From Mesorhizobium amorphae (GTDB lineage: Bacteria > Pseudomonadota > Alphaproteobacteria > Rhizobiales > Rhizobiaceae): DNA of 12,209 nt. Shown piece after piece: positions 1 to 7,613 of the stretch (the stretch's first letter is position 1; every line of letters starts with the position of its first letter). The stretch spans positions 1 to 12,209 of the forward strand of contig QFNI01000085.1 of assembly GCA_003240775.1 (NCBI GenBank), in the 5' to 3' direction. The notes under the pieces are model-generated. The model did no database searches, had not been told where the DNA came from, and saw only the letters and a list, made by a program, of their open reading frames with translations. The position numbers and the translations under genes are program-made.

Positions 1-249
1 CTCTACCGGAACCCGCGCCATCCCTACACGCGCGCGCTGCTTTCCGCGATCCCGACGGTCGACCCGGCGGCGCGCAAGACGCGCCAGATCCTTTCGGGCG
101 ACATTCCGAGCCCGGCCAATCCGCCCTCGGGCTGCGTCTTCCGCACACGCTGCCCGCACGCGATCGAGGCCTGCGCCACGGTCGTGCCGCCTCTGGAAGA
201 GGTCGGCACGAGCCATCGCAAGGCGTGCATCCGCGACGACATCGGCTGA
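1..249 (+). CDS. Peptide ABC transporter ATP-binding protein, C-terminal fragment (OppF/DppF type)
   Basis: The reading frame is open from the first base to TGA at 247-249 and encodes the last 82 residues; the 5' part lies outside the window. It carries the C-terminal region of oligopeptide/dipeptide importer ATPases (oligo_HPY): NPRHPYTRALLSAIP at residues 4-18, then SGDIPSPANPPSGC at 32-45 and a cysteine pattern (C45, C51, C58, C76) around FRTRCPHAIEAC. These ATPases power uptake of di- or oligopeptides through a two-permease inner-membrane complex fed by a periplasmic binding protein. The PANPPSGC form fits the second (F-type) ATPase, usually the last gene of such operons, which agrees with the next gene being convergent. 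The nucleotide-binding motifs are outside the window, so substrate and D/F assignment stay open. Confidence 0.9.
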   Translation, partial: LYRNPRHPYTRALLSAIPTVDPAARKTRQILSGDIPSPANPPSGCVFRTRCPHAIEACATVVPPLEEVGTSHRKACIRDDIG

Positions 250-264
250 CGGGCTTTCGCTTGT

Positions 265-1515
265 TCAGCGGCGCAGCACGTCCTGCCATTCGGGGTGTCG
301 GTCGATCTGGGCTTTCGCGAAGGGGCAAAGGGGGATGATGCCTATGCCCTCGCGCCGGGCGTCCTCCACCGCCTGGCGCACCAAGCGCTCGCCCACCTTG
401 CGGCCGCGCAGGGCCTGCGGCACTTCGGTGTGGTCGATGATGATCAGGCCTTCGCCCGCCCGGCTGTAGGTCATTTCGGCTTCGAATCCGTCGATCTCCA
501 TCCAGTAGCGGCCCTTTGCGGGACCGTCCTCGCGCTCCACCACGCCGTCGAGCGGCGCCGCGGCTGCTTCAGGCTGGCCGGCATCGGGCGGGCGCACCTG
601 TCCGGGCCTGCCCGGCCCGCATTCCAGGATCTCGCGGTCCCAGCCGCCCAGTTCGGCCGCAGCCTCATAGGTGGAAACGAGAAACGCGAGCAGCGCCGCA
701 TCGGGGTCGGATGCTTCCCGCACGGCATCGTAGGGAAGAACGAATTCCCCCAGCTCCTTGTGCCAGAACGCGGCGTCGGGCTGGGCGGAAGCGTCCTTGA
801 AGCCGTTGGGGGCCGGGTAGGCATAGGCGTAGAAGGCGGGGTAGTCGATGCCGTTGCCACCGGGCCAGAAGCCTGCGGAAGACACCTCGCGATCATAGGC
901 TTCCTGCGCCACATCGTCCGGCAGGGCCGGTATGCCGCCGGGGTGGAGGGGCGCGCGGCGGCCGGAAAAGCGAGTGACGGCGAGGTCGAGAGCGCCCCAG
1001 AACAGGTGCACGGGGCTGGACTTGCCGAGAAACGATGTCCTGAACTCCTTGAACACCCGGTCGATCGCGATCAGCGCCTGGTGGAAGCGCTCCACGGCAT
1101 CGCGGTCATAGGGCCGGTCGCGGTGGTCCTCCTTGAAGGGCACGGGATTGGGAACCTCGTTCGGCGCCCCGTTGAAGGTGGGCGTGCCGCCAAGCTCGGA
1201 AACGAGCTGCACGAAGCGGGAGTGGAACGTCGCGACCGTGGTGGGCTCCAGCGCAAAGGACGCCGTTCGTCCGTTGCCGCAGATGCCCACGACCTTGTGC
1301 TCGCGCAGATCGAACAGGATTTCGATGCCGGGGCCGTCGGGAATGGGCGATGAGGTCAAGCCGTTGGGCACGACATAGAAGGTCGCCGTCCAGGAATGGT
1401 TGAGCCAGGGAGAGTGCGCCAGGCGGTATTTGCCCGCCACCTGTAGATAGAGATGCAGCGCGGAACACGTCTCGCGCCAGCCGAGATAGTCCAGAGGAGG
1501 CCAGTTGCTGCTCAT
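265..1515 (-). CDS. DUF5996 family protein fused to a C-terminal GNAT-like (YidJ/PF14542-type) acetyltransferase domain
   Basis: This is a 416-residue protein. The ATG at 1515 was chosen because AAGGGA (1522-1527) lies 6 nt upstream and the protein then begins MSSNWPPLDYLGW, the expected start of DUF5996; the frame stays open upstream to 1689 without family similarity. Residues 1 to about 300 match my memory of DUF5996: WRETCSALHLYLQVAGK near 13-29, HSWTATFYV at 40-48, and GFWPGG and FYAYAYP at 215-233. Residues 300-335 are a Pro/Ala/Gly-rich linker. Residues 336-416 resemble the short GNAT family of E. coli YidJ: DHTEVP at 361-366, RGRKVGERLV at 370-379 (acetyl-CoA loop with Lys in place of the first Gly), PLCPFAKAQIDRHPEW at 395-410. 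Function of DUF5996 is unknown. The gene converges on the peptide ATPase with only 15 bp between the stops and follows the pirin gene by 41 bp. Confidence 0.88.
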   Translation of the reverse strand: MSSNWPPLDYLGWRETCSALHLYLQVAGKYRLAHSPWLNHSWTATFYVVPNGLTSSPIPDGPGIEILFDLREHKVVGICGNGRTASFALEPTTVATFHSRFVQLVSELGGTPTFNGAPNEVPNPVPFKEDHRDRPYDRDAVERFHQALIAIDRVFKEFRTSFLGKSSPVHLFWGALDLAVTRFSGRRAPLHPGGIPALPDDVAQEAYDREVSSAGFWPGGNGIDYPAFYAYAYPAPNGFKDASAQPDAAFWHKELGEFVLPYDAVREASDPDAALLAFLVSTYEAAAELGGWDREILECGPGRPGQVRPPDAGQPEAAAAPLDGVVEREDGPAKGRYWMEIDGFEAEMTYSRAGEGLIIIDHTEVPQALRGRKVGERLVRQAVEDARREGIGIIPLCPFAKAQIDRHPEWQDVLRR

Positions 1516-1556
1516 TGCGCTTCCCTTGTCCATGATCGCCTGCGATGCCCTGCCCG

Positions 1557-2492
1557 TCAGCCCGGCAGCGGAATGTGCTCGTCCCGATCGTCGACCGGCA
1601 GGTCGAACCGGCCCTTGCCCCAGTTCTCCGCCCGCCATTCGGCCTTGGCTTCTTCGATCCGCTCGCGCGAGGAGGCGACGAAGTTCCACCAGATGTAGCG
1701 GGGGCCGGGAAGCGTCGCCCCGCCCAGGATCATGAGGCGGGCCCCGCGACCCCCGGCTGCGACCGTGATCCTGTCGCCGGGCCTGAACACCATCATCTGC
1801 CCCGCCTCGTATTCGCTGCCGGCGATGGTGATCGAGCCTTCCAGGATGTAGATGCCGCGATCCTCATGGTTGTCGGGCAAAGGCAGAAGGCTTCCAGCCT
1901 CGAGCATCGCATCGGCGTAGAAGGTCTCGGAGAACATGGTCGCGGGCGCCTCCTCGCCATAGGCGTTCCCGAGAATGAGCCGCACGGAAACGCCGCGGTC
2001 CTCGATGGTCGGCAGCGCGTCCTTGCCGTGATGCTCGAACATCGGCGTCATCTCCTCGTGGCTCTCGGGCAGCGCGAGCCAGGTCTGGATGCCGAGCAGG
2101 CTGTGCGGGCCGGCGCGGCTTTCGGCCGAGGTGCGTTCGGAATGGGAGACGCCACGGCCCGCCACCATCCAGTTCAGCGCGCCGGGCCGGATGATCTGGT
2201 CGGAGCCGATGCTGTCGCGATGGTGGAAGTCGCCGCGGAAGAGATAGGTCACGGTGCCGAGCCCGATATGGGGGTGGGGCCGCACATCCACACCCTGGCC
2301 GGTGAGAAACTCCGCCGGGCCGGCCTGGTCGAAGAAGATGAAGGGGCCCACCATCTGCCGCTTGGGCGCCGGCAGGGCGCGGCGGACTTCGAAGCCGCCG
2401 AGATCCCTGGAGCGCGGCACGATCAAGGTCTCGATCGCGTCGACGCCGACCGCATCGGGGCAGCCGGGTTCGATCGCTGGGTTCCAGCTCAT
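1557..2492 (-). CDS. Pirin family protein
   Basis: This 311-residue bicupin starts at the ATG at 2492, with GAGGA (2501-2505) 8 nt upstream; a further in-frame start at 2522 adds 10 residues without family similarity. The N-terminal cupin has the pirin metal-site pattern: RPHPHIGLGTVTYLF at 71-85 gives H73 and H75, and AGRGVSHSERT at 111-121 gives H117 and E119, all four expected ligands. GALNWMVAGRG is the usual pirin signature. The C-terminal pirin domain follows (ILEGSITIAG near 217-226, then LPGPRYIWWNFVASS at 261-275). Bacterial pirins are cytoplasmic iron-type cupins, some with quercetin 2,3-dioxygenase activity or acting on partner enzymes; no substrate can be assigned here. It lies 151 bp downstream of the LysR gene on the same strand, so that regulator is a natural candidate controller. 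The 3' end is 41 bp from the DUF5996 fusion gene. Confidence 0.93.
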   Translation of the reverse strand: MSWNPAIEPGCPDAVGVDAIETLIVPRSRDLGGFEVRRALPAPKRQMVGPFIFFDQAGPAEFLTGQGVDVRPHPHIGLGTVTYLFRGDFHHRDSIGSDQIIRPGALNWMVAGRGVSHSERTSAESRAGPHSLLGIQTWLALPESHEEMTPMFEHHGKDALPTIEDRGVSVRLILGNAYGEEAPATMFSETFYADAMLEAGSLLPLPDNHEDRGIYILEGSITIAGSEYEAGQMMVFRPGDRITVAAGGRGARLMILGGATLPGPRYIWWNFVASSRERIEEAKAEWRAENWGKGRFDLPVDDRDEHIPLPG

Positions 2493-2643
2493 GCCTGTGC
2501 TCCTCGCCCCGGCGCGAACCAAGGCGGGCGCGTCCGGCAGTTCTGACTACCGTCCTGCTTTAGCCGCCACTAGCCCCGTATCCAGCGAACTGCGTCGCGG
2601 AAAGCGGAACGCCGGCGAGGGGATTTCATTTCGGCAGCACCCT

Positions 2644-3555
2644 TCAGGCGCCACTCGTCTCATCCGGCTCCAGCCCCTGGAACTCCGGGTTGCGCTCGAA
2701 ATGCTCGACGAGCATTTCCGCCAACACCCGAACCTTCGGCGTAGGATACTGGCCGGGCGGACGCACCACATAGGCGCCAGCCGGTGGAGGCGGGTATTGC
2801 TCCATGACCGAGACGAGCGTGCCGGAGGCTCGGTGGCGATAGGTCAGGCAATCGGGCAGCCAGGCGATACCGAGGCCCGCGACGGCCGCCGCCGTGAGCG
2901 CCGTCCCATTGTCCGCCTTGAAGCGGCCCTGCGGCTGGACGGTGACGATCTTGCCGCCATCGGTGAACTGCCAGCTTTCCGTGCCCTGCATGAGCGCCTC
3001 GTGGCCGGCGAGGTCCGCAGGCTCCCGTGGCGTGCCATGCTCCCTAACATAATCAGGGCTCGCCACGAGGCTTCCTCGGATCAGCCCGACACGGCGCGCC
3101 ATCAGGTTCGAATCCTGCAGGTATCCCACACGGATCGCGCAGTCGAAGCCTTCGCCGACGAGATCGACGAAGCGGTCGCCATAGGCGGCGTGGATCTGGA
3201 GGAGAGGATGCCGCCGCGCCATCTGCGCGAGCACGGGTGCGAAATGCGTCGGGCCGAGCGAAAGCGGCATCGCGACCCGCAGGCGGCCGCGAAGCTCGCC
3301 AGATGGCAGGATCGCGGCTTTCGCCGCCTCGATCTCCGTTGCAACCCTTGCCGCATGCTCGCGAAACATCGCGCCGGCTTCCGTGAGAGCCGAACCGCGC
3401 GTGGTTCGTGCGACGAGTTGAACGCCGAGCGCCGCTTCCAGCTTCAGAAGACGACGGCTGACGATTGACTTGGACAGGCCGAGCCTGCGCGCGGCCGCGG
3501 AAACACCGCCGGCATCGGCGATCTCCACGAATGTTCCGATGTCATCGATATCCAA
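2644..3555 (-). CDS. LysR family transcriptional regulator
   Basis: A 303-residue LysR-type regulator. The N-terminal winged helix-turn-helix spans about residues 1-60 (FVEIADAGGVSAAARRLGLS at 9-28, SRRLLKLEAALGVQLVART at 33-51, LTEAG at 57-61). The rest is a periplasmic-binding-protein-like effector domain (LRVAMPLSLGPTHF, GFDCAIRVG, GLGIAWLPDCL). The start chosen is TTG at 3555: GGGGAG (3563-3568) lies exactly 7 nt upstream, and the protein then begins MDIDDIGTFVEIAD, the usual LysR beginning. An in-frame ATG at 3570 would give 308 residues but has no evident ribosome binding site. The subtype resembles LysRs whose targets are nearby oxidoreductases or pirins. The DMT permease gene ends about 56 bp upstream on the same strand and pirin follows downstream; there is no divergent partner of the classical LysR kind. 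The effector is unknown. Confidence 0.93.
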   Translation of the reverse strand: MDIDDIGTFVEIADAGGVSAAARRLGLSKSIVSRRLLKLEAALGVQLVARTTRGSALTEAGAMFREHAARVATEIEAAKAAILPSGELRGRLRVAMPLSLGPTHFAPVLAQMARRHPLLQIHAAYGDRFVDLVGEGFDCAIRVGYLQDSNLMARRVGLIRGSLVASPDYVREHGTPREPADLAGHEALMQGTESWQFTDGGKIVTVQPQGRFKADNGTALTAAAVAGLGIAWLPDCLTYRHRASGTLVSVMEQYPPPPAGAYVVRPPGQYPTPKVRVLAEMLVEHFERNPEFQGLEPDETSGA

Positions 3556-3562
3556 CGCACCG

Positions 3563-3568
3563 CTCCCC
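3563..3568 (-). promoter_or_regulatory. Ribosome binding site deciding the TTG start of the LysR gene
   Basis: The - strand reads GGGGAG, then 7 nt, then TTG at 3555. The same motif overlaps the ATG at 3570 and so cannot serve that codon, which makes TTG the better start. Confidence 0.6.
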
Positions 3569-3611
3569 ATCCGGCATCGTGCGCAGCCGCGAGGCGCCGG
3601 CCTTGGCCGCC

Positions 3612-4496
3612 TCAGGCCGGTGCCCGCTGCCGCTCCGACCACAGGAGCCACAGGCTGCTGGCTGCGATCAACCCCGCCCCGGCGAAGACGTTGACCTGGG
3701 GAATGTCGCTCCAGATCAGATAGCCCAGCAGAAACGCCCACACCAAGGCCGTGTATTCCATGGGCGCGATGGCGGAAGCGGGCGCATGCCGGAAGCCCTC
3801 GAAGAACCAGAACTGGCCGAGACCGCCCACCAGGCCCAGCGCGAACATCAGCATCCAGTCGAACGCTTCGGGCGTCTGCCAGACCCAAGGGAATGTCACG
3901 GCCGAGGCGATCAGAAACAAGGCGTTGCTCGCCAGCATCTGGTTCGCGGTGGTTTCCGATCCGCTGATCAGGCGCACGAGAATGGAATTCAGCGCCCAGC
4001 AGAAAGCCGCGAGAAGCGCCATCGCGGCGGGCAGCAGGCTGATCGACGCGCTGGGCAGCGATGCGAGCAGGACGCCGAGAAAGCCCAGGATCACGATCAG
4101 CCACCGCGCGAGCGGCACCCGCTCATGCAGGATCAAGGCCGAAAGCGCCACGACGATGATCGGCGCCACGAAATAGATCGTGGAAAGCTGGGCGAGGCCC
4201 AGATCGCGGGACGCCGTGTAGTAGAGGAGCCAGGCGATCAGCAGAAGTGCCGCACGCAGAACGAGCGCGCCCTTGTTCCTGCTGGCCACGAGGCGCGGCA
4301 GGGCCTGTCGCCCGCTCAGCATCAAGGCCATGGCGATGATCACCACGCTCCGCATGAAGAGCACCTGCGGCACGGAATAGACCACGACCAGCCATTTCAC
4401 CATGGCGTCCTGGACGGTGAACATCGCGAAGGCGAGCCCCGTCAGGGCCAGGCCGCGCGTCAGGTTCTGGGAGACAATTTGGCCGGCCTGCTGCAC
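3612..4496 (-). CDS. DMT superfamily permease with two EamA domains
   Basis: A 294-residue, very hydrophobic protein of the typical length of ten-helix EamA transporters of the drug/metabolite superfamily. Two repeats are visible. The first (about residues 12-140) includes FTVQDAMVKWLVVVYSVPQV and LLYYTASRDLGLAQLSTIYF with APIIVVALSALILHERV, the usual end of helix 4 and 5. The second (about 150-290) includes ALLAAFCWALNSILVRLIS and APASAIAPMEYTALVWAFLLGYLIWSD. It acts in the inner membrane, probably exporting a small metabolite; the substrate cannot be read from sequence. The start is GTG at 4496, with GAGAGGG (4501-4507) just upstream. It lies 76 bp downstream of the GGDEF gene and about 56 bp upstream of the LysR gene, all on one strand, so cotranscription with LysR is plausible. 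Confidence 0.92.
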   Translation of the reverse strand: MQQAGQIVSQNLTRGLALTGLAFAMFTVQDAMVKWLVVVYSVPQVLFMRSVVIIAMALMLSGRQALPRLVASRNKGALVLRAALLLIAWLLYYTASRDLGLAQLSTIYFVAPIIVVALSALILHERVPLARWLIVILGFLGVLLASLPSASISLLPAAMALLAAFCWALNSILVRLISGSETTANQMLASNALFLIASAVTFPWVWQTPEAFDWMLMFALGLVGGLGQFWFFEGFRHAPASAIAPMEYTALVWAFLLGYLIWSDIPQVNVFAGAGLIAASSLWLLWSERQRAPA

Positions 4497-4572
4497 GACG
4501 CCCTCTCACGATCACCGCACCAGCCTATCGCACGATGCGGTTCGCCGAGCGAGATGCGCCGTGCAGGGAGTG

Positions 4573-5757
4573 CTAGGCGGTTCTGCGGACACCCGCTCCC
4601 ATCACCCCCGGCGCGGGCTCGAACACCTGCGTCCGGTTGCGGCCTTTGGCCTTCGCCTCGTAGAGCGCGATGTCGGCAGGCGCGATCGCTTCGGACAGGG
4701 TGGCCGTGCCTGCGCTCACTTCCGCCAAGCCGATGCTGATCGTGACGGGTGCGGTGCCCGTGTCCATCTCCGCGACCGCCATCCGCATCCGCTCGCAGGC
4801 GAGACGCCCCATCTGGGCCGTGGTGCCGGGCATCAGCACCACGAACTCCTCCCCGCCCAGACGCGCGACCAGGGCATGGGGCGGGCAAGACGTCTCGAGA
4901 GCGCGTGCGACGGCCTGAAGCACGACATCCCCCGTGCCGTGGCCCCAACGGTCGTTGAACCCCTTGAAGTGGTCGATGTCGATGATGGCGATCGAGAGCG
5001 CGATGCCGGAATTCGCCGTGTGCTTCCTCACCACATCGAACATCAGCCCGAGCGCTCTTCGGTTCGGCAGAAGCGTCAGCGGGTCCGACTGCGCTTCCGA
5101 GCGCACCTCGCGCACGAGTTCATGCAGCACCGTGATCAAGAGCACCAGCCCGGCCGCAATCAGAAGCATGCCTGAAAGGGCCTGCGAGAACAGGGCATAG
5201 CTGCTGCCGACATAGGCCCCGGCGGTCGCGCCCGAACCCAGATAGGCCGCGCCAAAGGGCTTCAGCAGGAAATGTGCCGCGAGAACGGCGAAGACGAGCG
5301 ACACCGCTCTCCCCCGCCCGCTGGTGCGCCATTCCCGCCAAGCGACGAGCGAGGCTGTGGCCGTCGCAGCGGCAAAGGGGAGTTGATAAACGAGCTCATA
5401 GTCGAGATCGTCCCGCGTCCCGCCCCAGATAAGCGCGCGTGCCGCGAGGCCTGCGCCGATCAGTCCGGCGACGACGTTCCATCGCAACCGATGGCCGTAA
5501 TAGAGCTGGAGGGCCGGCACGACCAGGGCGAGCGCCGCAAGCAGCGCCCCATAGCTCAAGAGCATCAGCGGAGCCGCAACCGGGCTATGCGGCAGCAGAA
5601 GCTCGGCCAGCGGCGTCAGGAGCCCGACCGCATAGCTGAACGCCATTAGGCGGATGCCCGGCCGGCCGGGATAAAGGCGGGCGACCAGCGCGAAGCTGAT
5701 CATGAACATCGCAGCCACTGCGGTGTTGGCGATCAAGGCGAAGGTGGCGGCCGGCAT
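4573..5757 (-). CDS. Membrane-anchored GGDEF-domain diguanylate cyclase (probable)
   Basis: A 394-residue protein. Residues 1 to about 210 hold six or so hydrophobic helices with short loops, an integral-membrane sensor region I cannot assign to a named family. From about residue 220 there is a full GGDEF domain: SDPLTLLPNRRAL at 224-236, the metal and substrate region IDIDHFKGFNDRWGHGTGD at 259-277, the active-site loop GGEEF at 301-305, and the closing YEAKAKGRNRT at 366-376. These features predict synthesis of cyclic-di-GMP from two GTP. The inhibitory RxxD site expected just before the loop is replaced by PxxA (residues 293-296), so feedback inhibition by that route should be missing. The start at ATG 5757 gives an N-terminus that is at once hydrophobic; its ribosome binding site is weak, and the open frame continues upstream (for example ATG at 5931) without recognisable content. 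Confidence 0.9.
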   Translation of the reverse strand: MPAATFALIANTAVAAMFMISFALVARLYPGRPGIRLMAFSYAVGLLTPLAELLLPHSPVAAPLMLLSYGALLAALALVVPALQLYYGHRLRWNVVAGLIGAGLAARALIWGGTRDDLDYELVYQLPFAAATATASLVAWREWRTSGRGRAVSLVFAVLAAHFLLKPFGAAYLGSGATAGAYVGSSYALFSQALSGMLLIAAGLVLLITVLHELVREVRSEAQSDPLTLLPNRRALGLMFDVVRKHTANSGIALSIAIIDIDHFKGFNDRWGHGTGDVVLQAVARALETSCPPHALVARLGGEEFVVLMPGTTAQMGRLACERMRMAVAEMDTGTAPVTISIGLAEVSAGTATLSEAIAPADIALYEAKAKGRNRTQVFEPAPGVMGAGVRRTA

Positions 5758-6090
5758 GGGTCGGTCTCGATGAGCCGCAAGTGGATGGCCCGGCGCAGCC
5801 AGTCTGCCGCAGCGGCCGTTGACCGACGGTAAACGATCGGGCGGGGGCTTTCCGTGGTCCGATTTCGCGCGACTGCGGCGGCTTCGGAAAGCCGATCCGT
5901 CCGGTCGCTGTCGCGGCTGGAACTTGCTCATAGAGGCATGCGACACGCCTTCCCGTGGATGTTGCGTTTCGAAATGAGGCTGGACCACCGATGAAGCGCC
6001 GCCTGGCAGCACCGAGCCTGCCGAATCCCAGCGTAGAGTGCCGAGACGGGATGTGATCGACATCCTCTTCGCCAAGCATCAGGTCACCCC
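5758..6090. other. 333-bp divergent spacer between the GGDEF and LysE-type genes
   Basis: No gene is supported here. Open frames on the - strand are extensions or shadows with no family similarity. The spacer must hold the outward promoters of the GGDEF gene (leftwards) and the LysE-type gene (rightwards), but I see no convincing -35/-10 pair on either strand. A small perfect hairpin sits at 5879-5894 (6-bp arms CGGCTT/AAGCCG, 4-nt loop) without a following T-run. Confidence 0.55.
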
Positions 6091-6726
6091 ATGCTGCCCA
6101 GCCTGTCTCAGCTTCTCCTCGTTTTCTCCGCTTATGCGCTGGCGGCGGGCAGTCCCGGTCCGAGCACCATGCGGATCATGGGCGTGGCCATGCACCAGGG
6201 TCGGCAGGCCGCGCTGACCATGGCTGCAGGCGTCGTCACCGGCTCGATCTTCTGGGGCACGATGGCGGCGACCGGCGTGTCGGCCGTGCTGACGCAATAC
6301 GCGCATGCGCTTGTGGCGCTGAAGATCTTCGGCGGGCTCTACCTCCTGTTTCTCGCCTACAAGGCGGCCCGCGCCTCGATGACGAGCGACGAGGCGGCGG
6401 CCAGAACGGCACTCGTCGATGCCGCGGCGTCGCGAGGCGCGCTCTACCGGCGGGGCCTGCTCATGCATCTGTCCAACCCCAAGGCCATCCTGGCCTGGGT
6501 CGCGCTGTTCTCGCTCGGGCTCGGGCCCCATGCTGCACCGCAGGGCGTTGCCATGATCCTGGCTGGGTGCTTCACGCTGTCGGTCACGATCTTCTGCGGC
6601 TACGCGCTGCTTTTTTCGACTGCTCCGATGGTGCGCCTTTATCGCCGGGCCCGGCGCGGCATCGAAGGTGTTCTGGCGGTGGTGTTCGCCTATGCGGGGC
6701 TGCGCCTGCTGCTTTCCCGCGCTTAA
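6091..6726 (+). CDS. LysE/RhtB family amino-acid exporter
   Basis: A 211-residue inner-membrane protein of the normal length for the LysE/RhtB family. Signatures are AAGSPGPSTMRIMGVAMHQGRQAALTMAAG split across residues 18-47 (family GPxxxxxxxxxxxxGxxxGxxxxxG pattern), KIFGGLYLLFLAYKAARAS near 78-96, and the mid-protein LLMHLSNPKAILAWVALF at 129-146 (the N-P-K motif). About six membrane helices are expected. The family exports amino acids such as lysine, homoserine or threonine, driven by the proton gradient; the substrate cannot be chosen from sequence. AGG at 6081-6083, 7 nt before ATG, supports the start. It is the only complete gene on the + strand, divergent from the GGDEF gene and convergent with the outer-membrane protein gene, so it is probably monocistronic. 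Confidence 0.93.
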   Translation: MLPSLSQLLLVFSAYALAAGSPGPSTMRIMGVAMHQGRQAALTMAAGVVTGSIFWGTMAATGVSAVLTQYAHALVALKIFGGLYLLFLAYKAARASMTSDEAAARTALVDAAASRGALYRRGLLMHLSNPKAILAWVALFSLGLGPHAAPQGVAMILAGCFTLSVTIFCGYALLFSTAPMVRLYRRARRGIEGVLAVVFAYAGLRLLLSRA

Positions 6727-6727
6727 C

Positions 6728-6757
6728 GCCGGCAAAACAAAAACACTGCCTGCCGGC
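6728..6757. terminator. Possible weak bidirectional terminator between convergent genes
   Basis: An inverted repeat GCCGGCA (6728-6734) / TGCCGGC (6751-6757) sits in the 43-bp gap between the LysE-type stop and the outer-membrane protein stop. The 16-nt loop is A-rich on the + strand. There is no proper T-run after the stem in either direction, so this is a tentative terminator based mainly on position. Confidence 0.3.
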
Positions 6758-6769
6758 TCACGCCCCTCG

Positions 6770-7600
6770 CTAGAACCGGTAGGTCATGCCGAGCACGGGC
6801 CCCGAGAGCTGCGTGTCGAACACGTGCCCGTCGTCATCGTAATCCACGTCGAGCACCTTGTAGCCAACCGATGCCGAGAGCTTCTCGGTGAAGACGTAGT
6901 TGGCCGTCGCCATCGCCGACCAGGTGCGGTCGGACCCCGCACCGAAGCCGCCGATATCCGCCTGCGCCTGGATGGACAGTCTCTCCGTGACCGGCACGAA
7001 GCCGCGCAGGCCGACGATCGGATCGACCCAGCCGAAGCTTTCCCCATAAGACGCCCTGCGGCTTCCCAGGAACGGCACGCTGACCGTGACGGTGACATCG
7101 TTCGAGATGTGCCAGAACCGCGCCCCGGCCAAGGCATCGAGCGTGATGCCGCCGGCGTCGAGGATGCGATAACCGCCCTGCAGCGAGGCCATGAATTCCG
7201 TGGTGTCGATGCTCGCGTCGACTTCCGCACCCGGCGGGATCGTGCCGATGCCCGGTATCGAGAAGGCGGGCAGCGGCCCCGTGCCCTCGGCGCCGGTCGT
7301 GTCCACATACATCACGTCGGCAGCGAAGACGAAATTCTCGGCGCGTCCCCAGACATTGACGAAGCCGCCGAGATTGAGGTCTTCCAGCACGTCCGAGAAC
7401 GACTTGTCGACCTCGAGCGTAGGCCCGCGCCGGAACGGCGACACGCGGCCATCGAGCCCCGCCGCCCACATGTAAGGCGTGATCTGGAGAGCCCATGCCG
7501 ACGTGTCCCGACCCGGCTCGGTCTCGCCCATGTCGAGATCGGCAGCAGAGGCACTGCCTGCCAGCGCTGACAGCGCGATCGAGAGAAGCAACCTGTTCAC
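6770..7600 (-). CDS. Outer-membrane beta-barrel protein (function unknown)
   Basis: A 276-residue protein with a classic Sec signal peptide (MNRLLLSIALSALAGSASA, cleavage expected near residues 19-20). The mature part has many alternating aromatic/hydrophobic strands: WALQITPYMWAAGLDG near the start, FVNVWGRAENFVFAADVMYVD, MASLQGGYRIL, and TWSAMATANYVFTEKLSASV. It ends in Phe (GMTYRF), the usual C-terminal signal for the BAM assembly machine, so it should be an outer-membrane barrel. I recognise the general ITPYxWAAGLDG family but no function. Two in-frame GTG codons open the frame (7606 and 7600). The second is preferred because AAAGGA (7608-7613) lies 7 nt before it but only 1 nt before the first. 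That site overlaps the TGA of the upstream amidohydrolase, so the two are very likely cotranscribed and translationally coupled. Confidence 0.87.
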   Translation of the reverse strand: MNRLLLSIALSALAGSASAADLDMGETEPGRDTSAWALQITPYMWAAGLDGRVSPFRRGPTLEVDKSFSDVLEDLNLGGFVNVWGRAENFVFAADVMYVDTTGAEGTGPLPAFSIPGIGTIPPGAEVDASIDTTEFMASLQGGYRILDAGGITLDALAGARFWHISNDVTVTVSVPFLGSRRASYGESFGWVDPIVGLRGFVPVTERLSIQAQADIGGFGAGSDRTWSAMATANYVFTEKLSASVGYKVLDVDYDDDGHVFDTQLSGPVLGMTYRF

Positions 7601-7607
7601 GGACACG

Positions 7608-7613
7608 TCCTTT
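7608..7613 (-). promoter_or_regulatory. Ribosome binding site of the outer-membrane protein gene, overlapping the amidohydrolase stop
   Basis: The - strand reads TGAAAGGA: the hydrolase stop codon TGA (7613-7615) runs into AAAGGA, which is 7 nt from the GTG at 7600. This decides between the two tandem GTG codons and indicates an operon. Confidence 0.65.

Noticed and set aside
295..1353. Long + strand open frame of 352 codons opposite the DUF5996 fusion gene
   Set aside because: It is a shadow in GC-rich DNA; the - strand frame has clear family motifs and a ribosome binding site, while this one has none.
1545..3468. Large + strand frames opposite pirin and LysR (333 and 404 codons)
   Set aside because: Shadows of clearly recognised - strand genes, with no domain similarity or start signal.
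3465..5175. Long + strand frames opposite the DMT permease and GGDEF genes
   Set aside because: The 424-codon product is Arg/His/Gln-rich and looks like antisense of membrane helices; no motif.
5879..5894. Small hairpin in the divergent spacer as a terminator or riboswitch element
   Set aside because: Six-bp stem without a T-run and far from either coding end; expected by chance at this GC content.
5758..6075. N-terminal extension of the GGDEF protein by 106 codons
   Set aside because: The added residues are Arg/Pro-rich without similarity, while ATG 5757 begins directly with a membrane helix; retained only as an alternative.
6079..6735. - strand frame of 218 codons opposite the LysE-type gene
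   Set aside because: Antisense shadow; the + strand frame has the full LysE/RhtB signature.
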